A stretch of DNA of 6,541 bases from Succinivibrionaceae bacterium UBA3769. GTDB taxonomy: Bacteria > Pseudomonadota > Gammaproteobacteria > Enterobacterales > Succinivibrionaceae. The position numbers and the translations under genes are program-made. Below are positions 1 to 5,528 of the stretch, one piece after another. The stretch spans positions 1 to 6,541 of the forward strand of contig DFFT01000132.1 in assembly GCA_002372325.1 (NCBI GenBank), read 5' to 3'. The notes beneath the pieces were generated by a model. It had not been told where the DNA came from. It made no database searches and was given only the letters and a program-made list of their open reading frames with translations. The first letter of the stretch is position 1. Each line of letters starts with the position of its first letter.

Positions 1-218
1 ACGGGCTTATTGTCATAGACCCCAATCTGCTCCGCCGGGGACGCGGCGCTGCTGTCTCCGATAACGAATGCGGGACAGATTTTCAGGGAACGGTTTTCCA
101 TTACGATATCATGACAGCCGGCGTATTCCGGCGCTGCATGAGCCGGAAAAGCTCCGCAGAGAAGAAGGATCGTCCCCAGGACGATACCGGATTGGGAAAT
201 AAACTTGCATGCGGGCAT
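1..218 (-). CDS. Secreted protein of unknown function, N-terminal part (gene continues past left edge)
   Basis: The ATG complementary to 216-218 opens a frame that stays open to the left edge (72 full codons). Residues 1-28 form a signal peptide: a short start with one Lys, a hydrophobic core (GIVLGTILLLCGAF), and a good signal peptidase I site after AHA, giving a mature protein starting APEYAG. The seen part of the mature protein has two cysteines (residues 35 and 48), which could form a disulfide in the periplasm. A lipoprotein reading around the Cys in the core (LLLC) is less likely, because it lacks the usual small residues before the Cys. The Shine-Dalgarno is weak (AGG about 10 nt upstream). 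The nearest upstream gene on this strand ends about 300 bp away, so it probably has its own promoter. I do not recognise the family, and the missing C-terminal part may carry the defining domain. Confidence 0.6.
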   Translation of the reverse strand, partial: MPACKFISQSGIVLGTILLLCGAFPAHAAPEYAGCHDIVMENRSLKICPAFVIGDSSAASPAEQIGVYDNKP

Positions 219-263
219 AGCTGAACCTGTAACAAAAAAACACGGGAATGTTGCGGCTGGGAG

Positions 264-292
264 AAAAAAACTGCGGCAGGGAAGGCTGCTGC
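264..292 (-). terminator. Possible intrinsic terminator or attenuator upstream of the secreted-protein gene
   Basis: Read on the minus strand, GCAGCAG (292-286) and CTGCCGC (279-273) form a 7-pair stem with one A-C mismatch and a 6-nt loop. AG and a run of seven T (270-264) follow. It could end the transcript of the DUF6273 gene, which stops 230 nt upstream, or attenuate the gene starting at 218. The imperfect stem keeps confidence low. Confidence 0.35.
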
Positions 293-320
293 GGAAAGGC
301 CGGTAAACGTCACTCGGAAG

Positions 321-329
321 ATTATGACA
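321..329 (-). promoter_or_regulatory. Weak candidate extended -10 promoter for the secreted-protein gene
   Basis: The minus strand reads TGTCATAAT, an extended -10 (TGn plus CATAAT, 5 of 6 to TATAAT). No good -35 lies upstream. It would start RNA near 314, leaving a leader of about 95 nt that contains the hairpin and T-run at 264-292. This is a motif match only. Confidence 0.25.
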
Positions 330-524
330 CAACGGCAGAAATTTAATGCCGGATGCTTCACCAAAACGAAAACGCATTGTCCTGACATATGACCGGGATC
401 AATTTATCGAGATGAGGGCAGACTCGGGAGGAGTGCGGCGTCAAAGGCAGTCATATGAAGCGCGCCGGGAAACCGCAAACGGAGAGAAAAAGAAGCCGTT
501 ATCGCAATTACCGCCTTTTCCGGA

Positions 525-1118
525 TCAGATCTTTACCCGGATGACCGGCCGGAAGGCCACCTTCTCGTCGCCGGCAAAGCAGCCGATATCGCTGACAAGC
601 CCGGAATAGTAGATGGCTGCGGCGTTGTACTGCATAATGCCCGGGGATCTCAGCCACCAGTAGCAGGTCTTGTCCTTGTGAGTCCAGAGATTTTTGGCAA
701 GGGTGTACGGGGTAGGCACGGCCTTGCGGCTGTCATTGTCCGGGAGATATTTTTTTACCTCCTCAAGGCTCAGGGCAAATACCCGATCCCGGGTATCTGC
801 TCCCCCTTTGGTGTGATAAAGAGCATTATCCGGAGTGGTAACCGCGGTTTCCAGGATAAGTTCCTGTTCGGCAGGAGAGAAAGCCTGGCTGAAAAATTCC
901 CTGTTAAGCCATTTGCGGCAGGAGGACTCCGCCCAGGTGATATCATCGCAGCCCGGATTGTATGCCCCGGCGTCAATGCAGAATTCGGTAATAAGAAGCA
1001 GGGAACTGTCATCCCGATCCAGCGCAATCCAGGACAGGGGAGCCTTGTCCTCCGCGTTTTCCGTGAAATAGGAGCCGAAGGTGATTTTGCTGCCGATAGC
1101 TGCGGAGGAAAGTTCCAT
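525..1118 (-). CDS. DUF6273-domain protein
   Basis: This frame carries the signature blocks of the DUF6273 family, numbered here from the upstream in-frame ATG at 1157. They are GSYF...LSWIALDRD (28-49), ITWAESSCRKWLNREFFSQAF (73-93, the conserved W.....R.WLN..F motif), DRVFALSLEEVKKYL (124-138), WWLRSPG (167-173) and VAFRPVIRVKI at the C-terminus. The family is widespread in gut anaerobes. Its biochemical role is unknown, and it is often fused to other modules or secreted. This copy is a stand-alone domain with no signal peptide, so it is probably cytoplasmic. I chose the ATG at 1118 (MELSSAAIGSK, 197 aa) for two reasons: the 13 residues before it lie outside the domain, and a TATAAT box overlaps the upstream ATG. 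A GGGA 8 nt upstream is a weak ribosome binding site. The 210-aa form starting at 1157 remains possible. The gene stands alone, with about 300 bp to the next gene on its strand. Confidence 0.85.
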   Translation of the reverse strand: MELSSAAIGSKITFGSYFTENAEDKAPLSWIALDRDDSSLLLITEFCIDAGAYNPGCDDITWAESSCRKWLNREFFSQAFSPAEQELILETAVTTPDNALYHTKGGADTRDRVFALSLEEVKKYLPDNDSRKAVPTPYTLAKNLWTHKDKTCYWWLRSPGIMQYNAAAIYYSGLVSDIGCFAGDEKVAFRPVIRVKI

Positions 1119-1155
1119 ATGATGATTCCCGGAGTTTGTTTTTAAGACAGCGGCC

Positions 1156-1161
1156 ATTATA
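1156..1161 (-). promoter_or_regulatory. -10 box (TATAAT) of the DUF6273 gene
   Basis: The minus strand has a perfect TATAAT whose last bases overlap the possible ATG at 1157. Transcription would begin near 1149, downstream of that ATG, which favours the 1118 start. No convincing -35 hexamer lies 16-18 nt upstream, so it may be weak or activator-dependent, or the match may be chance. Confidence 0.35.
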
Positions 1162-1653
1162 GCCCATCAGGAGAGTTTTGGGAGAGAGTGTCCCGGCCTG
1201 TTTATTCCGCGGCCTCTCTGTTTCGGTTATCCCGGAAGCCTGCGCTGCCTGCCGCTTTGTCAGATCTTCCGCGGACAGGAGGGATCTCGCAAAAAAGGAT
1301 GTTACCGGGGCCTGAAAATCTCCGGAAAAGATCTGCCGGAGGTGACAGGCAGGGGCAGAAATGACCGGAGAAGCCTGAAAAAAGAACCCGGAAATTTCAT
1401 TTTCACGAAAACGTTTGCGCAGAGCCTGAGCTTTTTCCCCTCGTTTTTGTCCGGAAATCTCCGGATAAACCACGGTTTCCGGGAGCGGGAATTTTCCCGG
1501 GGAAACGGCTCAGGATTTGGCCCGGACGTTCTTTTTTCAGCTTTCTAAGATAATGATCCCCGTCGCAATTTCGGCCGATAATCATAAATTCGGCTCCGTT
1601 TCAAGCCCCGGAAAGCAATATTGCGAATAATCCTGCCATTCAGCATTTTGTGT
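1162..1653. other. About 490 bp with no convincing gene
   Basis: Several frames stay open for 60-150 codons, but none has a ribosome binding site, recognisable motif or coding-like composition. The DNA is rich in TCCGG words. The 11-mer AAATCTCCGGA occurs twice (1316-1326 and 1455-1465). A short hairpin CGGGA-ATTT-TCCCG lies near 1486-1500. It could be divergent regulatory sequence between the minus-strand DUF6273 gene and the plus-strand gene at 1726, or the remains of a decayed gene. Confidence 0.5.
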
Positions 1654-1682
1654 TTGAGAGTTCCCAAAATTCAGCATACAAT
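1654..1682 (+). promoter_or_regulatory. Sigma70 promoter of the 107-aa gene
   Basis: TTGAGA (1654-1659, 5 of 6 to TTGACA), a 17-bp spacer, and TACAAT (1677-1682, 5 of 6 to TATAAT). Transcription would start near 1689, giving a leader of about 37 nt before the ATG at 1726. Spacing and distance are ideal. Confidence 0.7.
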
Positions 1683-1725
1683 GCACCGCGACTAACCGAG
1701 AGCAATAACATAAACAGAGGGTTTC

Positions 1726-2049
1726 ATGATAGATACTGAAAACTATAATCTGCTTCCCACCGTTAATCCCGCCAACCGGAGCGAGGTGGAGCAGCTCAGC
1801 GCCATGTCTGTAAAACTGGAACGTCTGGCATCAACGCTTCTTTCTGTAAGAATCAGGCTTCAGAAGGCCCAGAATGAAATCTCCATTCCGGGGCTTTCCG
1901 GGGATGAACTCAGCAGAAACATTTCTGATCTGTGCGCTGTCTGCAGCAAAATCGAATCCGATGTGCGCAATGCCGATGCTACCGGCTTTGTGCAGGTTTT
2001 TCCGTCCGAGGTGGCCCAGAGTGCCTCAAGGCTGATTAACCCTAACTAA
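1726..2049 (+). CDS. Small helical protein of unknown function (107 aa)
   Basis: A complete small gene. It has a promoter at 1654-1682, a GAGG Shine-Dalgarno about 6 nt before the ATG, 107 codons, a TAA stop and an intrinsic terminator 65 nt later. The protein is soluble, with no signal peptide or membrane segment. Residues 18-52 form a likely amphipathic or coiled-coil helix (EVEQLSAMSVKLERLASTLL onward), then a GLSGDELS turn and a second helix (62-85). Cysteines at 70 and 73 (CAVC) make one CxxC, which could be redox-active or, in a dimer, bind a metal. The pattern suggests a helical-hairpin protein that oligomerises. I do not recognise the family. It is convergent with prfH and monocistronic, so its context gives no functional clue. 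The full set of expression signals makes it a real gene. Confidence 0.75.
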   Translation: MIDTENYNLLPTVNPANRSEVEQLSAMSVKLERLASTLLSVRIRLQKAQNEISIPGLSGDELSRNISDLCAVCSKIESDVRNADATGFVQVFPSEVAQSASRLINPN

Positions 2050-2113
2050 GATCGGAAGATCCGGCTTTTGGCCGTGACTATAACCTTTAATTTGTGACTA
2101 ATGAAGAAGGAAG

Positions 2114-2139
2114 AGAGCCGGATATTCCGGCTCTTTTTT
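2114..2139 (+). terminator. Intrinsic terminator between the 107-aa gene and prfH
   Basis: Perfect 9-bp stem AGAGCCGGA (2114-2122) / TCCGGCTCT (2126-2134) with loop TAT, then six T (2134-2139) on the plus strand. It ends the gene at 1726-2049. On the minus strand the stem is followed by CTTCCTTCTTC, so it may also serve, less efficiently, the convergent rtcB-prfH transcript ending at 2186. Confidence 0.9.
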
Positions 2140-2185
2140 ATGGGCTTATCAGGCGTTTTCAGGTGTCCCGTTCCCTGCCGGACTC

Positions 2186-2776
2186 TTACTTTTTCCGGTG
2201 AAAGTCCATCCCTTCGTAGACCCGCGCGGGATTTCCCCGTTCCACCCGGTAATGCCGGATCCAGGCGCTGTTTTTCTGATCCGCCCTGGCCTTGTCCGCT
2301 CTTTCTTTGAGAAGAGCCGTGAGCTTCTTCATGGCATCCCGCCGGTTCAGCTCCTGAGTGCGTTCCGCGGTGGAGGTAACCGTGATTCCGGTGGGGACAT
2401 GGATCAGCCGGACGCCGGTTTCCACCTTGTTCACGTTCTGCCCGCCGTTGCCGCCGGCATGGAAGCGTTCGAAGCGGATGGCGCCGCCGGCGGTTACCGG
2501 GGCTTCCTCCGGAATGACGTGGACATCGATGAACCAGTTTTTGCGGCCGTGGTGGGGGCGGAAGGGACTCCGGCAGATCCATTGGACGGTGCCCTCAAGA
2601 TGGGAGAGATCCTGCGGGGCTCTGAAAATAGCTGACGAGAGGCAGTCCTTGCCCTGACCCGGAACAGCGGAGATCACCGTAATGTCCGGATACTCCTTCC
2701 GGAGCGCTTTCAGAAAAAGACCGCAGGCAAGTTCGCATTCCCGGGGCCCCTGACCGGAACTTATTTGCATTAGCAT
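2186..2776 (-). CDS. prfH: Peptide chain release factor homologue PrfH
   Basis: A 196-aa class I release-factor homologue. The GGQ loop that triggers peptidyl-tRNA hydrolysis is intact (GGNGGQNVNK, GGQ at 111-113), followed by VETGVRLIHVPTGITV and the helical ER(T)QELNRRDAM segment typical of RF domain 3. The N-terminal half is short and lacks the stop-codon-recognition domain of RF1/RF2. Instead it has the PrfH-type block QWICRSPFRPHHGRKNWFIDV (65-85). By family knowledge, PrfH does not read stop codons: it releases the nascent chain from ribosomes whose decoding centre is damaged (16S rRNA cut near A1493). The ATG at 2776 overlaps the end of rtcB by 7 bp and has AAGGAG 8 nt upstream inside rtcB, so translation is coupled. 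An in-frame ATG two codons later has poorer spacing. Length and motifs indicate a full, functional copy, unlike the truncated gene reported in E. coli K-12. Confidence 0.95.
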   Translation of the reverse strand: MLMQISSGQGPRECELACGLFLKALRKEYPDITVISAVPGQGKDCLSSAIFRAPQDLSHLEGTVQWICRSPFRPHHGRKNWFIDVHVIPEEAPVTAGGAIRFERFHAGGNGGQNVNKVETGVRLIHVPTGITVTSTAERTQELNRRDAMKKLTALLKERADKARADQKNSAWIRHYRVERGNPARVYEGMDFHRKK

Positions 2777-3936
2777 GATGATTTCTCCTTCATGGCATTA
2801 CCGGCCTTAAAGCTGTAAAGCGGGCTTAAGACTCGTTCAATGCGGACGGTTTCGGTAACAGCCTCCCGGATGGACTCAAGGCTGCGGTAGGCTGCCGGAG
2901 CTTCGTCCAGCGTGGCGGAACTGATGCAGCTGGAGTAAATCCCCGCCATCTCCTTCTTAAAGGCGCTTACGGTGCAATGCTGCTTAACCTCGCTCCGGGG
3001 CAATATCCTTCCGGAACCGTGGGGTGCGGAAAAGTTCCATTCCGGATTGCCTAAGCCTGTTCCCATAAGGATCCCTTCCTTCATGCTCACGGGAATGAAC
3101 ACCGTTTCCCCGGCCCGGGCGGAAGCGGAGCCCTTGCGGAGCAGGGGAGCGCCCAGTTCCGCGAGGACGGCTTCGGAGGTGTCGACATAATTGTGGCAGG
3201 AGGACATGATTTCCTCCGCCTTCCATTTCATGCCCCGGAGTATTTCCTGAATAATGATGCGGCGGTTAAGCGCGGCAAAGCGCTGCGCCTCCCGGGTGTC
3301 CCGGAGCCAGGCATCCCGGAGATCCCCCGTGAGCCAGACGGTCTCAAAGGGTTCCGTGATCCCCTGAGCCTCAAGAGCCTTCTGTCCTTCATTCATATAA
3401 TGCCGGGTGATCTCCTCCCCGAGGCGCCGGCTCCCGCTATGCACTGCCAGGTACATGCCGCTTTCATCCGCAGCTACCTCAATAAAGTGGTTGCCCCCGC
3501 CCAGGGTGCCCAGAGAAAGCTCCGCGCGTTCCTTCTGGATATGGCGGGCGCATATCAGATCGGCAGAACTCCAGTCTCCGGCATACACCGATGGCTTAGT
3601 TCTGACGGCAAAACCAGAGGGCACGTTCTCTCGGATCACCCGATCCAGCCGGAGCCAGTCAGGCTTCCCCTTGACGATGCGGGTAACGGAGATGCCGCAG
3701 CCGATGTCAACACCGGTCAGGACGGGCATCACACGTTCCCCCAGAGTGGCGGTGAAGCCGATGGGAGAGACCTTTCCGGCATGAACGTCCGGCATTACCC
3801 GGATCCTGCTCCCCTGAAAGATAGGATTATTGCAGAGAGCCCGGATCTGACTCCGGGCATAGTTATCAAGCTGCCAGGCCGGATTATTTACGGTGTAGAC
3901 CGTGGCAGAGGCATATTTGCCCACGATAATTTCCAT
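2770..3936 (-). CDS. rtcB: RNA-splicing ligase RtcB family (RtcB2 type, paired with PrfH)
   Basis: A 388-aa GTP- and Mn-dependent RNA ligase that joins RNA 2',3'-cyclic phosphate (or 3'-phosphate) ends to 5'-OH ends. All RtcB motifs are present in order: MPDVHAG (48-54), GVDIGCG (75-81, metal-binding Cys80), GGGNHF (146-151, His150), VHSGSR (165-170, His166), CHNYVD (247-252, His248), RKGSASA (268-274 region) and APHGSGR (304-310). His306 in the last is the expected guanylylated residue. No residue essential for catalysis appears lost. The ATG at 3936 has AAGGA about 10 nt upstream. The gene overlaps prfH by 7 bp, the arrangement of the RtcB2-PrfH repair operon, where the ligase reseals 16S rRNA cut by ribosome-targeting RNases such as E3-type colicins. 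No RtcA cyclase or RtcR regulator is in the window, and I see no sigma54 promoter upstream, so control differs from the classical rtcBA operon. The substrate is inferred from the pairing with prfH. Confidence 0.95.
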   Translation of the reverse strand: MEIIVGKYASATVYTVNNPAWQLDNYARSQIRALCNNPIFQGSRIRVMPDVHAGKVSPIGFTATLGERVMPVLTGVDIGCGISVTRIVKGKPDWLRLDRVIRENVPSGFAVRTKPSVYAGDWSSADLICARHIQKERAELSLGTLGGGNHFIEVAADESGMYLAVHSGSRRLGEEITRHYMNEGQKALEAQGITEPFETVWLTGDLRDAWLRDTREAQRFAALNRRIIIQEILRGMKWKAEEIMSSCHNYVDTSEAVLAELGAPLLRKGSASARAGETVFIPVSMKEGILMGTGLGNPEWNFSAPHGSGRILPRSEVKQHCTVSAFKKEMAGIYSSCISSATLDEAPAAYRSLESIREAVTETVRIERVLSPLYSFKAGNAMKEKSSC

Positions 3937-4100
3937 AAAGCTGAATTCCTTACAGGTTTTTCCGGAGGGCGGGTCTCGCCGCAGCGCCTTCCGGGCATTC
4001 CCTGAGGAGTGTCCGGGGCATTGCAGGCGAGGCGGGCGGGCTTAAGGTTCAAGCCAGAAGCTCGTTAACCAACCACACTGCCGGAGAAACCGCGCAAAAC

Positions 4101-4185
4101 AATAAAAAGCAAAATAAAACACTAAAAAGCAGCGAAATTTGCGTGAACAACTGAAAACAGCGTTAAACACTGAAAACAGCGTTAA
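4101..4185. repeat. Degenerate A-rich tandem repeats upstream of rtcB
   Basis: Two exact 17-bp copies of ACTGAAAACAGCGTTAA (4150-4166 and 4169-4185) sit at a 19-bp period. Related, more diverged units precede them: AACACTAAAAAGCAGCG (4118-4134) and AACAATAAAAAGC (4098-4110). Spacing between units varies (19 to about 32 bp). A-tracts recur with the units, so the DNA may be bent. It could be an iteron-like protein-binding array, an upstream activating region for the minus-strand operon, or simple repeat expansion. No replication or partition gene lies nearby. Confidence 0.6.
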
Positions 4186-4301
4186 TAAGGAAGGTTTTTC
4201 AGGTAAGAAGATAAAGCTAACGGACAGACTATGCCGTTTTGGCGGCGCCGTCAGGTTTATGCCGTTATTAAACAGAGCTGAGGACAGGGGGAAAGGACTT
4301 G

Positions 4302-4378
4302 GATCAGGATAATCAGGAAAGATTAAGCATGATCAATCATGATCAAACAACAATGACCCAAGATGATCGCAAGGGATC
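4302..4378. promoter_or_regulatory. Cluster of five GATC sites
   Basis: GATC occurs at 4302, 4331, 4341, 4365 and 4375: five in 77 bp, against about one per 256 bp by chance. Two pairs are spaced exactly 10 bp. One pair lies in a 10-bp tandem repeat, CATGATCAAT / CATGATCAAA (4328-4347), each unit holding the palindrome TGATCA. If the host has Dam methylase, this layout could give methylation-sensitive binding (SeqA-like or other regulator). Function is inferred from spacing only. Confidence 0.4.
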
Positions 4379-4401
4379 CCTGATGATTAAAAAGTCCGGG
4401 C

Positions 4402-4464
4402 TTAAAGACTCTGCTCTGCCTTCATAGCTGAAAAATTCCGGGAGAAGGATGAAGTCTTGGACAT
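4402..4464 (-). CDS. 20-aa small ORF with promoter and strong ribosome binding site
   Basis: The minus strand reads AAGGAGG, 7 nt, ATG, then 20 codons (MSKTSSFSRNFSAMKAEQSL) and TAA. The Shine-Dalgarno is close to perfect and its spacing optimal. A near-consensus sigma70 promoter lies about 100 bp upstream (4560-4589), so the ORF sits where a first cistron should be. The peptide is polar, rich in Ser and basic residues, with no membrane segment. It contains no run of regulatory codons (Trp, His, Leu and so on) of the kind classical attenuators use. It could be a leader peptide for the rtcB-prfH operon downstream on the same strand, a stand-alone small protein, or part of a dual-function RNA. 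A weak stem (AGAGTC / GACTTT with one G-U pair, then T residues) overlaps its stop and could end the RNA. No known family is recognised. Confidence 0.5.
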   Translation of the reverse strand: MSKTSSFSRNFSAMKAEQSL

Positions 4465-4509
4465 GGGGTAACCTCCTTATGGTCTGATTCTGTCTGATGC
4501 TGGTAAAGG

Positions 4510-4551
4510 CCGGATAATGCTCCGGGAACCCTGATACAGCCTTTCGGGCTG
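4510..4551 (-). ncRNA. Structured 5' leader preceding the 20-aa ORF
   Basis: The RNA predicted to start near 4553 opens almost at once with a hairpin, CAGCC-CGAAA-GGCTG (4551-4537). A second hairpin follows, CCGGA-GCATTA-TCCGG (4525-4510). About 40 unstructured nt lead to the AAGGAGG at 4471-4477. A hairpin at the very 5' end commonly stabilises RNA. I do not recognise a riboswitch class here. Confidence 0.35.
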
Positions 4552-4559
4552 ACATTGGG

Positions 4560-4589
4560 ATTATAGTTAAAAGGATTTTTTAAAGTCAA
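4560..4589 (-). promoter_or_regulatory. Strong sigma70 promoter on the minus strand
   Basis: On the minus strand, TTGACT (4589-4584, 5 of 6) is followed by an 18-bp AT-rich spacer and a perfect TATAAT (4565-4560). Transcription should start near 4553 and run through the small leader and the 20-codon ORF towards rtcB. It is the best promoter in the window and is divergent from the Sel1-repeat gene. Confidence 0.75.
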
Positions 4590-4624
4590 TGTTTTTTCCG
4601 GTAATATTTTTGGGGGCATTTCGG

Positions 4625-4653
4625 TTGCCCGGAAGGCGCAAGGTGACGATAAT
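4625..4653 (+). promoter_or_regulatory. Candidate promoter of the Sel1-repeat gene
   Basis: TTGCCC (4625-4630, 4 of 6), a 17-bp spacer, and GATAAT (4648-4653, 5 of 6). RNA would start near 4660, about 160 nt before the ATG at 4820. A weaker alternative -10 (TAATAT, 4602-4607) lies closer to the divergent promoter. Confidence 0.4.
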
Positions 4654-4819
4654 TATGAGTGAGCTTTATGAGCGCGTCAGGGCGTTTCTTTTCGTCTGAG
4701 ACCTGCGGCAGATCATGACGGGAAATCCCTGGGACAGAATCCCGGGAACTCCCGCAGCCGGCCTCTTAACCCAAATTCCCGGAGCAAGCCCAAACCGGAG
4801 CAGTTACAAGGAGATTGTT

Positions 4820-5479
4820 ATGTTTGCGATTCCTGAAAAATTTCTTCTTTCTCTTATCCTGTGTCTGCTGCTCCCGGCCGCTCCCGCTTTCTCAGAGGAA
4901 ACTCCCGGAGCAGCAGATCTCCTGCTGTCCGGGGGCAAGGCCATGAAGTCCCGGGACTTTGACACTGCCAAGAGGGATTACCTTAAGGCCTGCGAACTGG
5001 GAAACGCCGAGGGGTGCCGCTGGTATGGCTTTCTTCACTCCTCGCCAAATCTCATGAAGAATCCGGCGACGGAAGATGATTTTGCCAGGGGACTTCTGTA
5101 TCTTGCAAAGGCCTGCGATCTCGGCGATGCTCCCAGCTGCGCGGTCGGGGGCAAGCTTGCGATTGACGGCTGCCCCGGGGCTGCCCCGGATCTTTCCCGG
5201 GGGCTTTCCCTTTATGAAAAGGCCTGCGATCTCGGAGAAAACTCCGTGTGCGGCGTCGCGGGTTACCTTTATTCCTTTCGCAAGGAGAATCCTGATTATG
5301 AAAAGGGCATCCCGCTTATGGAAAAGTCCTGCGCGGGGGGAGAGGCCGCCATTTGCGCGGTACTGGGAGAGCTTTATGAGAAGGGGCCTTCCGGCGTTCG
5401 CAATGAGGCCCGGGCGCAGGAGCTTTTTAAGAAGGTCTGCGACCTCGGAATGAAAAGGGCCTGTGAGAAGCTGAAATGA
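4820..5479 (+). CDS. Periplasmic Sel1-like repeat protein, cysteine-rich (Hcp-like)
   Basis: The ATG at 4820 has AAGGAG 6 nt upstream and begins a clear signal peptide (MFAIPEKF, hydrophobic core LLSLILCLLL, PAAPAFS then EE), probably cut after residue 25. An in-frame ATG at 4715 lacks both features and would bury the signal peptide. The 219-aa protein then has five Sel1-type alpha/alpha repeats, each with a Cys pair exactly eight residues apart: C58/C66, C99/C107, C136/C144, C171/C179, C207/C215 (pattern ACxLGxxxxC). In Helicobacter cysteine-rich proteins (HcpA-C) such pairs form disulfides that lock each repeat, which fits export to an oxidising compartment. C118 is unpaired. Sel1 repeats act as scaffolds for protein binding. 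Some Hcp proteins are linked to immune modulation or beta-lactam binding, but nothing here shows the partner. The gene appears monocistronic. Confidence 0.88.
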   Translation: MFAIPEKFLLSLILCLLLPAAPAFSEETPGAADLLLSGGKAMKSRDFDTAKRDYLKACELGNAEGCRWYGFLHSSPNLMKNPATEDDFARGLLYLAKACDLGDAPSCAVGGKLAIDGCPGAAPDLSRGLSLYEKACDLGENSVCGVAGYLYSFRKENPDYEKGIPLMEKSCAGGEAAICAVLGELYEKGPSGVRNEARAQELFKKVCDLGMKRACEKLK

Positions 5480-5528
5480 TCAGAGAGCGGCATGAGAAAT
5501 CAGCCTGTTCGTTGTGAGGAGTTTTGTT

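Larger units (their letters stand above)
3937..4401. other. Long non-coding region upstream of rtcB
   Basis: No gene is convincing between the rtcB start and the 20-codon ORF at 4402-4464. The stretch near rtcB (3937-4075) is GC-rich. The middle (4090-4200) is A-rich on the plus strand with degenerate repeats. 4302-4381 is packed with GATC sites and includes the perfect palindrome AGGGATCCCT (4372-4381). TATGCCGTT occurs twice, flanking a CGGCGCCG palindrome (near 4230-4265). No strong terminator towards rtcB is visible, so a minus-strand transcript starting near 4553 could read through into the rtcB-prfH operon as a leader of about 600 nt. I found no better promoter closer to rtcB. Confidence 0.5.

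Noticed and set aside
346..609. Plus-strand 87-codon ORF starting MPDASPKRKR
   Set aside because: It overlaps the 3' end of the DUF6273 gene on the opposite strand, has no Shine-Dalgarno, and is low in complexity and rich in charged residues.
1009..1473. Minus-strand ORF of 154 codons with a GTG start
   Set aside because: Its 3' third runs in another frame inside the well-supported DUF6273 gene, and it has no ribosome binding site or recognisable motif. It is probably a chance open frame in GC-rich DNA.
3193..4005. Plus-strand ORF of 270 codons
   Set aside because: It is antisense to rtcB, whose motifs are unambiguous. Long antisense frames are expected in GC-rich genes.
3937..4100. Sigma54 promoter for rtcB, as in RtcR-controlled rtcBA operons
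   Set aside because: No TGGCAC-N5-TTGC element is visible on the minus strand upstream of rtcB, and no RtcR gene is nearby.
4098..4185. CRISPR array
   Set aside because: Repeat units are short, degenerate and only 19-32 bp apart, with no distinct spacers of constant length.
4343..4555. Minus-strand 70-codon ORF starting at the predicted RNA 5' end
   Set aside because: It would have to be translated leaderless from within a hairpin. It overlaps the better supported 20-codon ORF in another frame and resembles no family.
4654..4698. 14-codon plus-strand ORF (ATG at 4654) upstream of the Sel1-repeat gene
   Set aside because: The ribosome binding site is only fair (AAGGTG, 9 nt away), and the ATG would precede the transcription start implied by the -10 at 4648-4653.
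4715..4819. Upstream in-frame start for the Sel1-repeat protein
   Set aside because: No ribosome binding site precedes 4715, and the extension would place 35 residues before an obvious signal peptide. The 4820 start has AAGGAG at ideal spacing.
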